Notes: generated by a model not told the origin, from the sequence alone. A stretch of DNA of 64,000 bases from Cryptosporangium aurantiacum (GCF_900143005.1 NZ_FRCS01000004.1:558001-622000), one strand, 5' to 3'. Numbered from the stretch's first letter, positions 34,517 to 44,129 are shown. A program made the numbers and translations.

Positions 34517-35503
34517 TCACCGAGCGGTCGCGAGACTCAGCCCGAACCGGTGGTCCTCGTCGGTCCACCACCGGGTCGGCTCGAACCCGGCGGCGGCCAG
34601 TTCCGCGGCCACCCCGTCCTGGCGGAACTTCGCCGAGATCTCGGTCCGCACCTCCTCGCCGCGGGCGAACTCGACGGTCAGGTCGACGGCCGGGATCCGT
34701 ACCCGCATCGCGTGCCGGGCCCGCAGCCGCATCTCGATCCACTCGTGCTCGGCGTCCCAGACCGCGGCGTGGTCGAACTCCTCCGGCTCGAAGTCCGCGC
34801 CCAGTTCCCGGTTCAGCACCCGGAGCACGTTGCGGTTGAAATCGGCGGTCACGCCCGCGGCGTCGTCGTAGGCGGGCACCAGGACGTCCGGCGACTTCAC
34901 CAGGTCGGTGCCGAGCAGGAGCGTCTCGCCCGGGCGCAGCGCCGCCCGGACGTCCCGCAGGAACCGGGCCCGGTCCGCGGGCACCAGGTTGCCGATCGTC
35001 CCGCCGAGCAGCACCACCGACCGGTGGCCGGTGGCCGGCAGCCGGTCCAGGTGATGCTCGAAGTCGGCGACGACCGCGTGCACGGCGAGCCCGGGGTACT
35101 CCCAGAGCAGACCCGCCGCCGCGGTGCGCAGCGCGGCGTCGGAGACGTCGACCGGGACGTAGGTCCCCAGGCTTCCGGTGGCTCGCAGCGCGTCGACCAG
35201 CAGGCGGGTCTTCTCCGCCGAGCCGGCGCCGAGCTCGACCAGCGTCGTCGCCGCCGACACGGTGGCGATCTCGGCGGCCCTGGCCCGGAGGATCGAGCGC
35301 TCGGCCCGGGTCGGGTAGTACTCCGGCAACCGGGTGATCTCGTCGAACAGCTCGCTTCCGCGGTCGTCGTAGAACCAGCGCGGCGGGAGCCACTTCGCCG
35401 GCGCGGACAGCCCGGTGACGACGTCCTGGCGGAGCGCGCGGGCGGTGAAGTCGGCGGGCAGGTGGTTCTCGACGGTGAGGGTGCTGGCCACTGCAACGGT
35501 CAC
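34517..35503 (-). CDS. egtD: L-histidine N-alpha-methyltransferase, ergothioneine synthesis
   Basis: A 328-residue SAM-dependent enzyme that trimethylates histidine to hercynine. Motifs: PPRWFYDDRGSELFDEITRLPEYYPTR in two parts near the N-terminus, SAM-binding ELGAGSAEKTRLL, LLGGTIGN and the C-terminal EISAKF block. Start is GTG overlapping the egtC stop (GTGA) with GGAGG upstream. It is the last gene of egtABCD. Confidence 0.95.
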   Translation of the reverse strand: MTVAVASTLTVENHLPADFTARALRQDVVTGLSAPAKWLPPRWFYDDRGSELFDEITRLPEYYPTRAERSILRARAAEIATVSAATTLVELGAGSAEKTRLLVDALRATGSLGTYVPVDVSDAALRTAAAGLLWEYPGLAVHAVVADFEHHLDRLPATGHRSVVLLGGTIGNLVPADRARFLRDVRAALRPGETLLLGTDLVKSPDVLVPAYDDAAGVTADFNRNVLRVLNRELGADFEPEEFDHAAVWDAEHEWIEMRLRARHAMRVRIPAVDLTVEFARGEEVRTEISAKFRQDGVAAELAAAGFEPTRWWTDEDHRFGLSLATAR

Positions 35504-36264
35504 GACACGACCTCCACGGTGAGTGCGAGCGGGTTGACGGTGACCGCGTCGGCGGTGGCCACCAGCAGCGAGTTGTCGGGGACCTCGTGCCACCCCGGTC
35601 CGTCGTCGGTCGGCTCTGAGGCGACCAGGACGCCGGCCGGTGACGCGCGGCGCCAGCTGAGCGTGTCGCCCACGACCGTGGCCACGATCGTGGTGCCGTC
35701 GGTGGCGAGCAGGTTCAATCGCGCTCCCAGAGCGTCCGCAGCGGTTTGCTGGACGGTCGCGGTCAACGCGACCGGCAGCGGATCACCGGCGGCCAGCCGG
35801 TGCTTGGCGTAGGCCCAGAGCAGCGCGGAGTCGGTCGGGGCCTCCAGCCCGACCAGGTCCTCCGGCGGGAGCGCGGCCGCCAGGCCGTGCAACGACCCCG
35901 GCCAGCCGGGTACCGCGCCGTTGTGGCTGAACAACCACCGGTCGGACGCGAAGGGCGCGGCGGCAGCCTCGGCGAACCCCATGCCCTCGGTGCCCGACCG
36001 CACGGCGGCGAGCACCGCACCGGAGCGGACGACGCGGGCCAGGTCGAGCAGGTTGGGGTCGCCCCAGATCGGCCGGTCCCGGCGGTAGCGCGCGGGCACC
36101 GGGTCGCCGGGCGCGTACCAGCCGACGCCGAACCCGTCGGCGTTCACCGTGCCGTACCGCTGCCGCCGCGGGGCCCACGACTGGCGGAACAGCCCGTGTT
36201 CCGGCGCGATCAGGAGCTCGGCCAGCGAGATCGCCGGCCCGAGGTAGGCCAGATGCCTACACAT
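35500..36264 (-). CDS. egtC: Gamma-glutamyl hercynylcysteine sulfoxide hydrolase
   Basis: A 254-residue class II glutamine-amidotransferase-fold enzyme. The N-terminus MCRHLAYLGP places Cys2 as the nucleophile once Met is removed; SHNGAVPGW is the conserved substrate-binding loop. It removes the glutamyl group from the EgtB product. Eight-bp overlap with egtB and four with egtD. Confidence 0.94.
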   Translation of the reverse strand: MCRHLAYLGPAISLAELLIAPEHGLFRQSWAPRRQRYGTVNADGFGVGWYAPGDPVPARYRRDRPIWGDPNLLDLARVVRSGAVLAAVRSGTEGMGFAEAAAAPFASDRWLFSHNGAVPGWPGSLHGLAAALPPEDLVGLEAPTDSALLWAYAKHRLAAGDPLPVALTATVQQTAADALGARLNLLATDGTTIVATVVGDTLSWRRASPAGVLVASEPTDDGPGWHEVPDNSLLVATADAVTVNPLALTVEVVS

Positions 36265-37585
36265 CGGCGTCCCGGGCGTCCCTGGCGCAGCGGAACCCGC
36301 TGAAGATCTGGCGGCGGATCGGGTAGTCCCAGTTGCGGAACGTCGCCCGGACCGCGCTCTGGTCGGCCGCCCACGAGCCACCGCGCAGCACCTTGTACTC
36401 GGGCCCGAAGAACACCTCGGAGTACTCCGGGTACGGGAACATCGCGAACCCCGGGTAGGGGGTGAAGTCGCTGGAGGTCCACTCCCAGACGTCCCCGATC
36501 AGCCCCCGGACGCCCAGCGGCGACGTGCCCTTCGGGTAAGCGCCGACCGGGGCGGGCTGCAGGTAGACGCCGCCCAGGTTCGCGTGCTCGGGCGTCGGGT
36601 CCTCGTCGCCCCACGGGTAACGGAGGCTCCGGCCGGTGGCCGGGTCGTAGCGGGCGGCCTTCTCCCACTCGGCCTCGGTAGGGAGGCGCTTGCCCGCCCA
36701 GCGGGCGTAGGCGTCGGCCTCGAACCAGCAGACGTGCTGCACGGCTTCGTGCGGTGGTACCTCTTCGACGTGACCGAACCGGGTACGCCACCAGACGCCG
36801 TCCTCGCGGTGCCAGAACTGGGGCGCGGTGAGGCCCGCCGTGTTCTTGTGCGCCCAGCCCGCGGGCGTCCACCAGCGCTCGTCGTCGTACCCACCGGCGT
36901 CGATGAACGCCGCGTACTGCGCGTTGGTGACCGGGTCGGTGTCGATCCAGAACGAGTCGACGCCGACCGCGTGTGCCGGGCGCTCGTTGTCCAGCGCCCA
37001 GGGCTCGAGGTCGGTGCCCATCAGGAACATCCCGCCGGGGACGTAGACCTCGGTCCGGTCGGCTGCCGGGCCCGTCGGCGGCGGCGGCGGCGCGTCGAGG
37101 ATCGGGGCACCCACCCGGAGCTGGTGGGTGGCGAGCATCGTCTCCACGTGCTGCTGCTCGTGCTGGACGATCATGCCGAACGCGAACCCGGCCTCGGTGA
37201 GGCGGCGGCCCTCCAGCGGTGTGCGCTCGAGGACCTCGAGCGCCTTGCGCCTGACCTCGGCCACGTAGGCTCCGGCCTCGTCCGGTCCGAGCAGCGGTAG
37301 CGAGGGGCGGTCGGACCGCTTGTGCTGGAACGCGTCGTAGAGGTTGTCGATGTCCTCGCGGACCGGCTCGCGGCCGCCGACGTCCCGGACGAGCCAGAGC
37401 TCCTCCTGGTTGCCGATGTGCGCGTAGTCCCAGACCAGCGGTGACATCAGCGGGGAGTGCTGGCGCACCAGGTCCTCCCGGTCGATGTCGGTGAGGCGCG
37501 CGCTCCGGCTCCGCGCCCGGTCGAGTTCCTCGGCGATCCGGGTCCGCAGCTGCTCGGGAGAGTGGCGGAGCTGTTCGAGGGTCAT
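36257..37585 (-). CDS. egtB: Hercynine oxygenase
   Basis: A 442-residue two-domain protein: an N-terminal DinB-like domain with the iron ligands HIGNQEE and HEQQHVETM, and a C-terminal formylglycine-generating-enzyme-like domain (VPGGMFLMGTD, RLPTEAEWEKAARY, GDVWEWTSSDF, LRGGSWA, FSGFRC). It couples hercynine and gamma-glutamylcysteine with O2 to a sulfoxide, using non-haem iron. Overlaps egtA by 4 bp. Confidence 0.95.
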   Translation of the reverse strand: MTLEQLRHSPEQLRTRIAEELDRARSRSARLTDIDREDLVRQHSPLMSPLVWDYAHIGNQEELWLVRDVGGREPVREDIDNLYDAFQHKRSDRPSLPLLGPDEAGAYVAEVRRKALEVLERTPLEGRRLTEAGFAFGMIVQHEQQHVETMLATHQLRVGAPILDAPPPPPTGPAADRTEVYVPGGMFLMGTDLEPWALDNERPAHAVGVDSFWIDTDPVTNAQYAAFIDAGGYDDERWWTPAGWAHKNTAGLTAPQFWHREDGVWWRTRFGHVEEVPPHEAVQHVCWFEADAYARWAGKRLPTEAEWEKAARYDPATGRSLRYPWGDEDPTPEHANLGGVYLQPAPVGAYPKGTSPLGVRGLIGDVWEWTSSDFTPYPGFAMFPYPEYSEVFFGPEYKVLRGGSWAADQSAVRATFRNWDYPIRRQIFSGFRCARDARDADV

Positions 37586-38937
37586 GAGATCGCCTCCGGG
37601 GCCTCGCGGTGCAGGTCGTGGGTGGACGCGAAGTGGTCGAGCTGGTCGTCGGCGGGTGTCCGGCCGCGGAACGTGTACCGCTCGGCGAACCGGCTGATCC
37701 GGGCGATCGCGTCGCCGGGGAGACCGGCCGCGGACGCACCCTCCAGCACGATCGTGAGCAGTTGCGACGCCGCGTGGGCCGTGCCCGGGTCGGTGAGGCC
37801 GTCGCGAGCCGCCGTGGCCCAGGCGTCCGGCCAGGTGGGCTCGCCGAGCGGCTCGACCGCCGCCAGCGCGGCGTCCCGCAGCCGGCCGGACCCGAGCAGC
37901 GTCCAGAGGACGGCGGGCGGCACCTGCCAGTCGTCGCCCGCCTGGGCGTCCAGGTAGCGCACCTCCAGGAAGCCCTTCGCGCGCACCGGCGGGAACAGCG
38001 TGCTGAGGTGGTACTCGAGGTCGGCGTAGGTGGCCGGACGGTCCAGCGCGCCGTCGATCCAGTCCGCGAACGTGACGTCGCGCGGAGCGTCCCAGCAGTC
38101 GGACTCGTTCGGCAGGCAGAGCAGCCGGGCGTCGAGCGCGGCGGCCGCGTAGGCGGCCCTCGGGTCGCCGGTGGCGCTGACCGAGGTGGTTCGCCCTGGG
38201 TCGAGCTTGATCCAGACCCGCTGCCGGGTGGAGTGCCAACCGGTCGGGGCGCCCGCGTAGATCGGCGAGTTCGCGAACAGCGCGACCAGCGTCGGGCCGA
38301 TCGCGTGCAGCGTCCGCCACCGCTCGGCGAGCGCGTGTTCACCGGACTCCGTGCCCGCATCGACCGAGAGCTGGACCGACGCGGTGGACCCCATCATCAG
38401 CCTGCCCGCTGCGCCGTCCCGGTCGAAGTACCGCTCCATCGCCGCGTACCGGGCCTTCTGCACGATGCGGGTGGCCGGCCGGTGGGCGTCGATGCCGGAG
38501 TGGCCGACCGCGAGGCCGTAGCGGGCCAGCGCGGCCCGGACGGCGTCCGCGTCGGTGCTCGCGGCGGCCAGACAGTCGGCGAACGTCCCCCACGCCTGCG
38601 TGGAGAGCTCGACCTGGCCACCGGGTTCGACGGTGACCGTCGAGCCGGCGGGGAGCGGGGCGCCGAGGGCCGTCGGATCGGCCGTCGACGAGGTGAGAAT
38701 GGGAGGGCTCCAGCGTCCGAGTGCGGAGGCGAGCCGCTCGACCGGGATGAGCGCGGCGGGGTCGGTGGGGTCGTAGATCAGGCGTTCCAGCTCGATACCC
38801 GCCAGCCGCGGTGGTCCGATCTTGAAGCAGATCTTCGCCACGAACGCCTCGGCGTCCGCGCGAGTACGGATCGGTTCGGCGAGCGGATCCTGCTCGGCCA
38901 CCGCCGTACCGCGCGACGTCACCGTCGTCTCGGACAC
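37582..38937 (-). CDS. egtA: Glutamate-cysteine ligase, ergothioneine type
   Basis: A 451-residue GCS2-family ligase making gamma-glutamylcysteine for EgtB. Visible blocks: FKIGPPRLAGIELERLIYD, EPGGQVELST, MMGSTASVQLSVDAGTE and FLEVRYLDAQAGDDWQVP. The GTG start at 38937 has GGAGG upstream; a longer frame to 39066 has no support. First gene of egtABCD; the promoter should lie in the 281-bp gap before it. Confidence 0.92.
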   Translation of the reverse strand: MSETTVTSRGTAVAEQDPLAEPIRTRADAEAFVAKICFKIGPPRLAGIELERLIYDPTDPAALIPVERLASALGRWSPPILTSSTADPTALGAPLPAGSTVTVEPGGQVELSTQAWGTFADCLAAASTDADAVRAALARYGLAVGHSGIDAHRPATRIVQKARYAAMERYFDRDGAAGRLMMGSTASVQLSVDAGTESGEHALAERWRTLHAIGPTLVALFANSPIYAGAPTGWHSTRQRVWIKLDPGRTTSVSATGDPRAAYAAAALDARLLCLPNESDCWDAPRDVTFADWIDGALDRPATYADLEYHLSTLFPPVRAKGFLEVRYLDAQAGDDWQVPPAVLWTLLGSGRLRDAALAAVEPLGEPTWPDAWATAARDGLTDPGTAHAASQLLTIVLEGASAAGLPGDAIARISRFAERYTFRGRTPADDQLDHFASTHDLHREAPEAIS

Positions 38938-39218
38938 GTGTCTTCCACCTCCGCTGTCGCACTGCCCGACTGGCCATGTTCTCTCGGAATCGGGCGACCT
39001 GCATCCGAGGATGCACGACACGGAGATGCACAGTTGCCAACAAAGAGGGGAAAACGGCCTGGCCAATTCGGCTAGACGGTCGTCGACAAAAGGGCCGAAT
39101 CTGGCCGGTTCTGCCGCCTACGCCGCCTCCGCACTCCGCGCTGCGTATGCTCCGCCCTACGTGACGGATGTGATGGACGTTGTTGACACTGACAGGTGTC
39201 AACGCCTAACGCGGAGCA
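38938..39218. other. Divergent intergenic region between egtA and the SBP-VWA gene
   Basis: A relatively AT-rich 281-bp gap that must hold the promoter for egtABCD and that of the divergent gene. The only clear structure is the palindrome at 39183-39204. No gene is supported. Confidence 0.5.
39183..39204. promoter_or_regulatory. Perfect 8-bp-arm palindrome, operator candidate
   Basis: GTTGACAC-TGACAG-GTGTCAAC ends 14 nt before the SBP-VWA start codon. It also contains TTGAC-like -35 material, so a bound dimer would block either transcription start or translation. Confidence 0.6.
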
Positions 39219-39221
39219 ATG

Positions 39222-41042
39222 ATGGCTCGCGGTCGACACCGCAGTGAGCAAGTCAGCCGACGGTCGGCGGTCGAACGGGTCGCCGCCACTCGATCCTCCC
39301 GGCGGAGTCGCGCGATCGCCCCGTGGGTGGTCGTGGCGATCGTTCTCGCAACCGTGGTCAGCGGAACTACCTTCGGCTACCTCTGGGTGACCGCGAGTTG
39401 CGGAGGCAGCCCGGTCGAGCTGTCGATCGCCGCTTCCCCCGATCAGGCGCCGGTCGTCGAGTCGCTGGCCGAGAAGTGGCAGGACGACGCCCCCGAGATC
39501 GACGGACGGTGCGCCGAGATCAGCGTCCGGGCGGTGCAGTCCGCCGAGGTCGCGAACTCGCTGACCACGAACTGGAAAGCGGACTCCGACGAGCCGCGGA
39601 TCGACGTCTGGATGCCGGACTCGTCGATCTGGGTGCAGAGCGCCGCCGCCCGCACCGAGATCGCCGAGATGGTGTCCAACAAGCCCACGCTGATCGCCAA
39701 GTCGCCGGTCGTGATGGCGCTGCCGAAGCCGATGGCCGAGGCGCTGGGCTGGCCCGACAAGGTGATCTCCTGGGCCGAGCTGGCCAAGGCCAGGGTCGCG
39801 GGCACCACGTGGGCGCGGTACCAGCACGCCGACTGGGGTCCGCTGAAGATCGGTATCGGCGACCCGCGGGCGTCGTTCGCCGCGCTCGGCACGCTGCTCT
39901 CGGTCGCCGACGCCGACGGCAACAACGCCGTCGCCGAGGCCGAGCTCGGCAATGCGCTGGTGCTGTCCCGCGCCTCAACCGTGACCGACGTCACCGCGGA
40001 CGCGTTCATCGCCAAGATGCGGCAGGTCACCAGCGAGGGCGCGCTGAAGGACGCCGGGCCGTTCCCGGCGACCGAAGCTCAGGTGGCCGCCTACGACAAC
40101 GCGAAGCCGAAGGTCCCGCTCGTCGCGGTCAACCCGCTCGAGGGCACGGTCTTCGCCGACTACCAGTACCTGGTGCTCAAGGCCGACTGGGTCGACTCGG
40201 TGCGGCAGCAGGTCGCCGCGGAGTTCCTGAAGTACCTGCAGGGCGACGAGAGCCGCAAGGCCTACGGAGCGGCCGGGTTCCGCGACCCGCAGCTCTCGAC
40301 CCAGTACGCGGTCGGGCTCGACACCGAACTCGGCATGGGACAGACCGCGGAGGCGGCCCGCGAGCTGCCCGAGCCCAAGTCGGTCACCCAGACCGTGGGC
40401 TACTGGACCGCGCTGCAGCGCCGGGCGAACCTGCTGGCGGTCATCGACAGCTCCGGCTCGATGGCGGAGCCGGCGCCGGACGGCAGCGGTACCCGGATGC
40501 AGGTGGTCCAGCAGGCCTGCCTGCGGGCGGACGCGCTGTTCCACCCCGAGTCCTCCGTCGGTAGCTGGCGGTTCTCCACGAACCTGGACGGCGACAAGGA
40601 CTACGAGGAGATGGTGCCGATCGGGCCGGTCGGTGGCCAGCTGCCGGACGGCACGCCCCGGCGGGACGCACTGGACGCGTCGGTCTACCGCGACCTCCAG
40701 CCGGAAGGCTCGACCGGGCTCTACGACACCCTGCTCGCCGCATACAAGTTCATGCAGGAAAACTGGCTCGGTGACAACCGGCTCAACCTGCTGGTGCTGA
40801 TGACCGACGGCAAGAACGAGGACCCGGACGGCATCTCGCAGCAGGAGCTGATACAGCAGCTGCGGGCCACCGCCAACCCGGACAAGCCGATCCAGGTGCT
40901 GATCATCGGGTACGGGCCGGACACCGACCTCGTCGAGCTGAAGACGATCACTAACGCGGTCGGCGGCAACGCCTACCCGGCCCGAACCGGCGCCGACATC
41001 GAAAAGGTGTTCCTCGCCACCCTGATCGGTAGGGAGAGCTGA
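39222..41042 (+). CDS. Solute-binding-protein / von Willebrand A fusion
   Basis: A 606-residue protein with a basic N-terminus, one membrane anchor or uncleaved signal (about 33-58), an extracellular solute-binding domain (SIAASPDQAPVVESLAEKWQ to about residue 390) and a C-terminal VWA domain with the MIDAS motif DSSGSM (Asp409) and LMTDGKNEDPDG. VWA domains bind ligands or partner proteins with a divalent metal, so this may be a surface sensor or assembly factor; no transporter is adjacent. The second of two ATGs is preferred for spacing from GGAG; 39219 is the alternative. A strong hairpin follows. Confidence 0.82.
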   Translation: MARGRHRSEQVSRRSAVERVAATRSSRRSRAIAPWVVVAIVLATVVSGTTFGYLWVTASCGGSPVELSIAASPDQAPVVESLAEKWQDDAPEIDGRCAEISVRAVQSAEVANSLTTNWKADSDEPRIDVWMPDSSIWVQSAAARTEIAEMVSNKPTLIAKSPVVMALPKPMAEALGWPDKVISWAELAKARVAGTTWARYQHADWGPLKIGIGDPRASFAALGTLLSVADADGNNAVAEAELGNALVLSRASTVTDVTADAFIAKMRQVTSEGALKDAGPFPATEAQVAAYDNAKPKVPLVAVNPLEGTVFADYQYLVLKADWVDSVRQQVAAEFLKYLQGDESRKAYGAAGFRDPQLSTQYAVGLDTELGMGQTAEAARELPEPKSVTQTVGYWTALQRRANLLAVIDSSGSMAEPAPDGSGTRMQVVQQACLRADALFHPESSVGSWRFSTNLDGDKDYEEMVPIGPVGGQLPDGTPRRDALDASVYRDLQPEGSTGLYDTLLAAYKFMQENWLGDNRLNLLVLMTDGKNEDPDGISQQELIQQLRATANPDKPIQVLIIGYGPDTDLVELKTITNAVGGNAYPARTGADIEKVFLATLIGRES

Positions 41043-41072
41043 GAAGGCGGGGCGCCTCGGCGCCCCGCCTTC
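41043..41072. terminator. Bidirectional terminator hairpin
   Basis: A stem of up to 14 bp (41043-41056 with 41059-41072), GAAGGCGGGGCGCC and its complement, between two convergent genes. Confidence 0.85.
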
Positions 41073-41077
41073 CGGCG

Positions 41078-41860
41078 CTACTTCACCTCGTGGCGTAGGA
41101 CTCGGAAGACTCCGCCGACCAGGGGCAGCAGCACCCAGAACGCCACCGACACCGCGAGGCGCGTCCAGTCGTCGCCGGTCATCGACGCGGTCAGCAGCGG
41201 CTCGGTCGTGGTGCCCAGGTCGAGCCACCCGGCGACGTCCGCCAGCACCGTGATCGTCGTACCGAGGATCGACCAGACCGTCGGAACGACGAAGTACAGG
41301 ACGATCGCGAGCCCGGACGCGAGCAGCAGCGCGCCGAACGCCACCCCCATCAGCATGTTGATCAGCTGGAACAGCAGCGCGTAGAACACCGCGTCCACGC
41401 CCAGCTCCCACGCGCCGCCGCGGTTCAGCAGGTCGGCCGCCAGGTTGCCGAGCACCGCGACGACCACCGAAACGATCACCGACAGCAGCGTGATGACGAC
41501 CGCGGCCAACAGCTTCGCGGTCAGCACCCGGTGCCGCCGCGGTACCAGCGCGAACGTCGTCAGCGCGGTGCGCTGGTTCCACTCGCTGGTCACCGCGAGG
41601 ATGCCGAGCACCGGCAGCAGCACGCTCACCCCGCCGGTGGCGAACGTCAGGAAGTTCTCCAGCGTCCGGGTGTCCGACGGCCCGGCGAAGACCCGCACGG
41701 TCACCAGCCCGACGACGATCAGCCCGACGCTCGCCAGCAACCAGCGCCCGGCCCTGGTGTCGGCCATCTTCCGCAGCTCCACGAGCGTGAGGCGACCCAT
41801 CGACGGGGCCGCAGGCGCCGCCGGCCGTTGCACGGCGATCTGTTCGGCTACCGCGGTCAT
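41078..41860 (-). CDS. ABC-2-type exporter permease
   Basis: A 260-residue integral membrane protein with six helices and a cytoplasmic N-terminus carrying the pattern LTLVELRKMADTRAGRWLLAS, seen in ABC-2 permeases coupled to antibiotic/lantibiotic-type exporters. It works with the ATPase gene it overlaps by 4 bp. Substrate unknown. Confidence 0.85.
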   Translation of the reverse strand: MTAVAEQIAVQRPAAPAAPSMGRLTLVELRKMADTRAGRWLLASVGLIVVGLVTVRVFAGPSDTRTLENFLTFATGGVSVLLPVLGILAVTSEWNQRTALTTFALVPRRHRVLTAKLLAAVVITLLSVIVSVVVAVLGNLAADLLNRGGAWELGVDAVFYALLFQLINMLMGVAFGALLLASGLAIVLYFVVPTVWSILGTTITVLADVAGWLDLGTTTEPLLTASMTGDDWTRLAVSVAFWVLLPLVGGVFRVLRHEVK

Positions 41861-42753
41861 GCCGCCACCTCCTCGTGCTGGGCAGCGGTGAGCTGCAGGA
41901 ACATCTCCTCCAGGCCGTTTCCGTCGGCCGATCGGAGCTCGGTGAGGACAACACCCGCCGCGGCGGCCGCACGACCGACCGCTTCGGTGTCCGCGTCGAC
42001 CGAGAAGCCGCCGCCGGGGGCTCCGGCCGCCGACAGCCCGGCGGCCTCCAGGGCCGCGCGGAGCGCGTTCGGGTCGGTGGCTCGCACCCGGACACCCGCA
42101 GCGCTGAGCAGGTCGGCCTTGCTGCCCTGGGCGACGATCCGGCCGCGGCCGATGACGACCAGGTGGTCGGCGATCACCTCGACCTCGCGGAGCAGGTGCG
42201 AGGAGAGCAGCACGGTGCCGCCGCGGTCGGCGAACTCGCGGAGCAACCCGCGCATCCAGAAGATGCCCTCCGGGTCGAGACCGTTGGCCGGCTCGTCGAG
42301 GATCAGCACGGTCGGGTCGCCGAGCAGCGCGTGCGCCAGCCCGAGACGCTGACGCATGCCGAGCGAGTAGGCACCGACGCGGCGCTTGGCGGCCTCCGGC
42401 GGCAGCCCGACCCGGTCGAGCAGCGCGCGGACCCGGTCCCGCTCGACGCCGAGGACGCGGGCGGAGACGGCCAGCACCTCGTAGCCGGTGCGGCCGGCGT
42501 GCTGCGCACCGGCGTCGAGCAGGACGCCGACCTCGCGTCCGGGGTTGGGTAGGTCACGGTACGGCAGGCCGCTGACGGCCGACGTGCCGTGCGTGGGCGG
42601 GGTGAGCCCGCAGATCATCCGCAGCGTGGTGGACTTGCCTGCGCCGTTCGGGCCCAGGAAGCCGGTGACGCTACCCGGTTCGCAGCGGAACGAGACGTCG
42701 TCCACCGCGAGATAGCCGCCGTACCGTTTGGTGAGTCGGTCAACAACGATCAT
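41857..42753 (-). CDS. ABC exporter ATPase
   Basis: A 298-residue ATPase of the CcmA/DRR type: Walker A FLGPNGAGKSTTLRMI, signature YSLGMRQRLGLAHAL, Walker B VLILDEPANGLDPEG, switch His in LLSSHLL, and a C-terminal extension of about 80 residues. With the permease it forms an exporter of a small molecule or peptide. It is divergent from a DesK-like two-component system, 128 bp away, the common sensing arrangement for such exporters. Confidence 0.9.
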   Translation of the reverse strand: MIVVDRLTKRYGGYLAVDDVSFRCEPGSVTGFLGPNGAGKSTTLRMICGLTPPTHGTSAVSGLPYRDLPNPGREVGVLLDAGAQHAGRTGYEVLAVSARVLGVERDRVRALLDRVGLPPEAAKRRVGAYSLGMRQRLGLAHALLGDPTVLILDEPANGLDPEGIFWMRGLLREFADRGGTVLLSSHLLREVEVIADHLVVIGRGRIVAQGSKADLLSAAGVRVRATDPNALRAALEAAGLSAAGAPGGGFSVDADTEAVGRAAAAAGVVLTELRSADGNGLEEMFLQLTAAQHEEVAA

Positions 42754-42869
42754 GGGTATGAGCGTCGCTGCGGACGGCGTCCCCAGGCTTCGCCCGGAAG
42801 GCTACGGCGGGTCACCGAAGTCGCAACGACGATCAACTTTGGTCGGTATCCGACCGCCTTCGGCGGTCG

Positions 42870-42875
42870 TAGCCT
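42870..42875 (+). promoter_or_regulatory. -10 box TAGCCT, leaderless start
   Basis: TAGCCT ends 6 nt before the kinase ATG; a CGACCGCC hairpin (42851-42869) lies in the spacer region just upstream and could be a regulator site. Confidence 0.45.
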
Positions 42876-42881
42876 GACCGC

Positions 42882-44129
42882 ATGGGCTCGGTGGCGGACA
42901 AACTCGAGGCGGACGCCGAGCCCGTCACCGACGAGGCGATGCTGCTGACGCTCGCGACCGACCGCCCGGAGCCCGACTCGTCGCCCCGGCGCCAACGCCT
43001 GATCGACGTGATCTGCGTGGTGGTGTCGGCCGCGCTGCCCTGTGGTTTCTGGATCGCGCTGGCGACCGGCCACACCGTGGTCGAGGAGCCGATCCAGTGG
43101 TTCGACCTGATCATGGCCACGGTGTGCGCCCCGCTGGTCTGGTGGCGCCGTCGCTGGCCGACGACGATCTCGGTCGTCGTCTCGGTGCTGGCCACCGTCG
43201 CGACGCTGGCCAGCATCGCGCAGGGCATCACGCTGCTCACGGTCGCGATCCACCGACGGCCGCGGCAGGTCCTGCTCGCCTCGGCGGTGTTCGTCGCGAC
43301 CGGCGCGGTCTACAACATGGTGCGGCCGAGCCCGGATGTCCCGTACTGGGTCACGTTCCTCATGGTGAACCTGCTCGCCGCCGGTCTGGTGGCGTGGGGA
43401 AGCTTCATCAAGGCCAGGCGCGCGCTGATCGCCTCGCTGCGCGAGCGGGCCCGGCGCGCCGAGGAGGAGCAGCACCGCCGCGTCGAGCAGGCCCGCCAGC
43501 TGGAGCGCACCCGGATCGCCAGGGAGATGCACGACGTCCTCGCGCACCGGATCTCGCTGCTGAGCCTGCACGCGGGTGCGCTGGAGTTCCGCCCGGACGC
43601 GCCGCCGGACGAGATCGCACGGGCCGCCGGCGTGATCCGGGCGAGCGCTCACGAGGCGCTCCAGGACCTCCGCGACGTCATCGGCGTGCTGCGCGCCGGG
43701 GGCAACGACACCGAGCACGACCGGCCCCAGCCGACGCTCGGCGACGTGCCGGGGCTGGTCACCGAGGCGCGGCGGGCCGGGTCGACGATCGACCTGGACG
43801 TCCAGGTGGACGATGCGGACGCGGTGCCGCCGGTGATCGGCCGGACGGCGTACCGAGTCGTGCAGGAGGGGCTCACCAACGCCCGCAAACACGCGCGGGG
43901 CGCGGCGGTGCGGGTGATGGTGAGCGGCAACCGGCACGAGGGGCTCACCGTCGAGGTGCGGAACTGGCTGCCGCTTCGGAGTGCGGTGGTGACCGATCAA
44001 ATTCCTGGTACCGGCACCGGCATCATCGGGCTCGGCGAACGCGTCGGGCTCGCCGGCGGACGGTTGGAGCACGGCCCCTCGACAGCAGGCGACTTCCGGC
44101 TGAAAGCATGGTTGCCGTGGGAGAGCTGA
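42882..44129 (+). CDS. NarL-family sensor histidine kinase
   Basis: A 415-residue kinase: four to five membrane helices in the first 165 residues, then the HisKA_3 motif RTRIAREMHDVLAHRISLLSLHAG in two halves (His near 210), and a HATPase domain with YRVVQEGLTNARKHARG as N box and GTGTGIIGLGERV. It resembles DesK-type sensors. It overlaps the response regulator gene and is divergent from an ABC exporter, suggesting it senses the exported compound. Confidence 0.88.
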   Translation: MGSVADKLEADAEPVTDEAMLLTLATDRPEPDSSPRRQRLIDVICVVVSAALPCGFWIALATGHTVVEEPIQWFDLIMATVCAPLVWWRRRWPTTISVVVSVLATVATLASIAQGITLLTVAIHRRPRQVLLASAVFVATGAVYNMVRPSPDVPYWVTFLMVNLLAAGLVAWGSFIKARRALIASLRERARRAEEEQHRRVEQARQLERTRIAREMHDVLAHRISLLSLHAGALEFRPDAPPDEIARAAGVIRASAHEALQDLRDVIGVLRAGGNDTEHDRPQPTLGDVPGLVTEARRAGSTIDLDVQVDDADAVPPVIGRTAYRVVQEGLTNARKHARGAAVRVMVSGNRHEGLTVEVRNWLPLRSAVVTDQIPGTGTGIIGLGERVGLAGGRLEHGPSTAGDFRLKAWLPWES

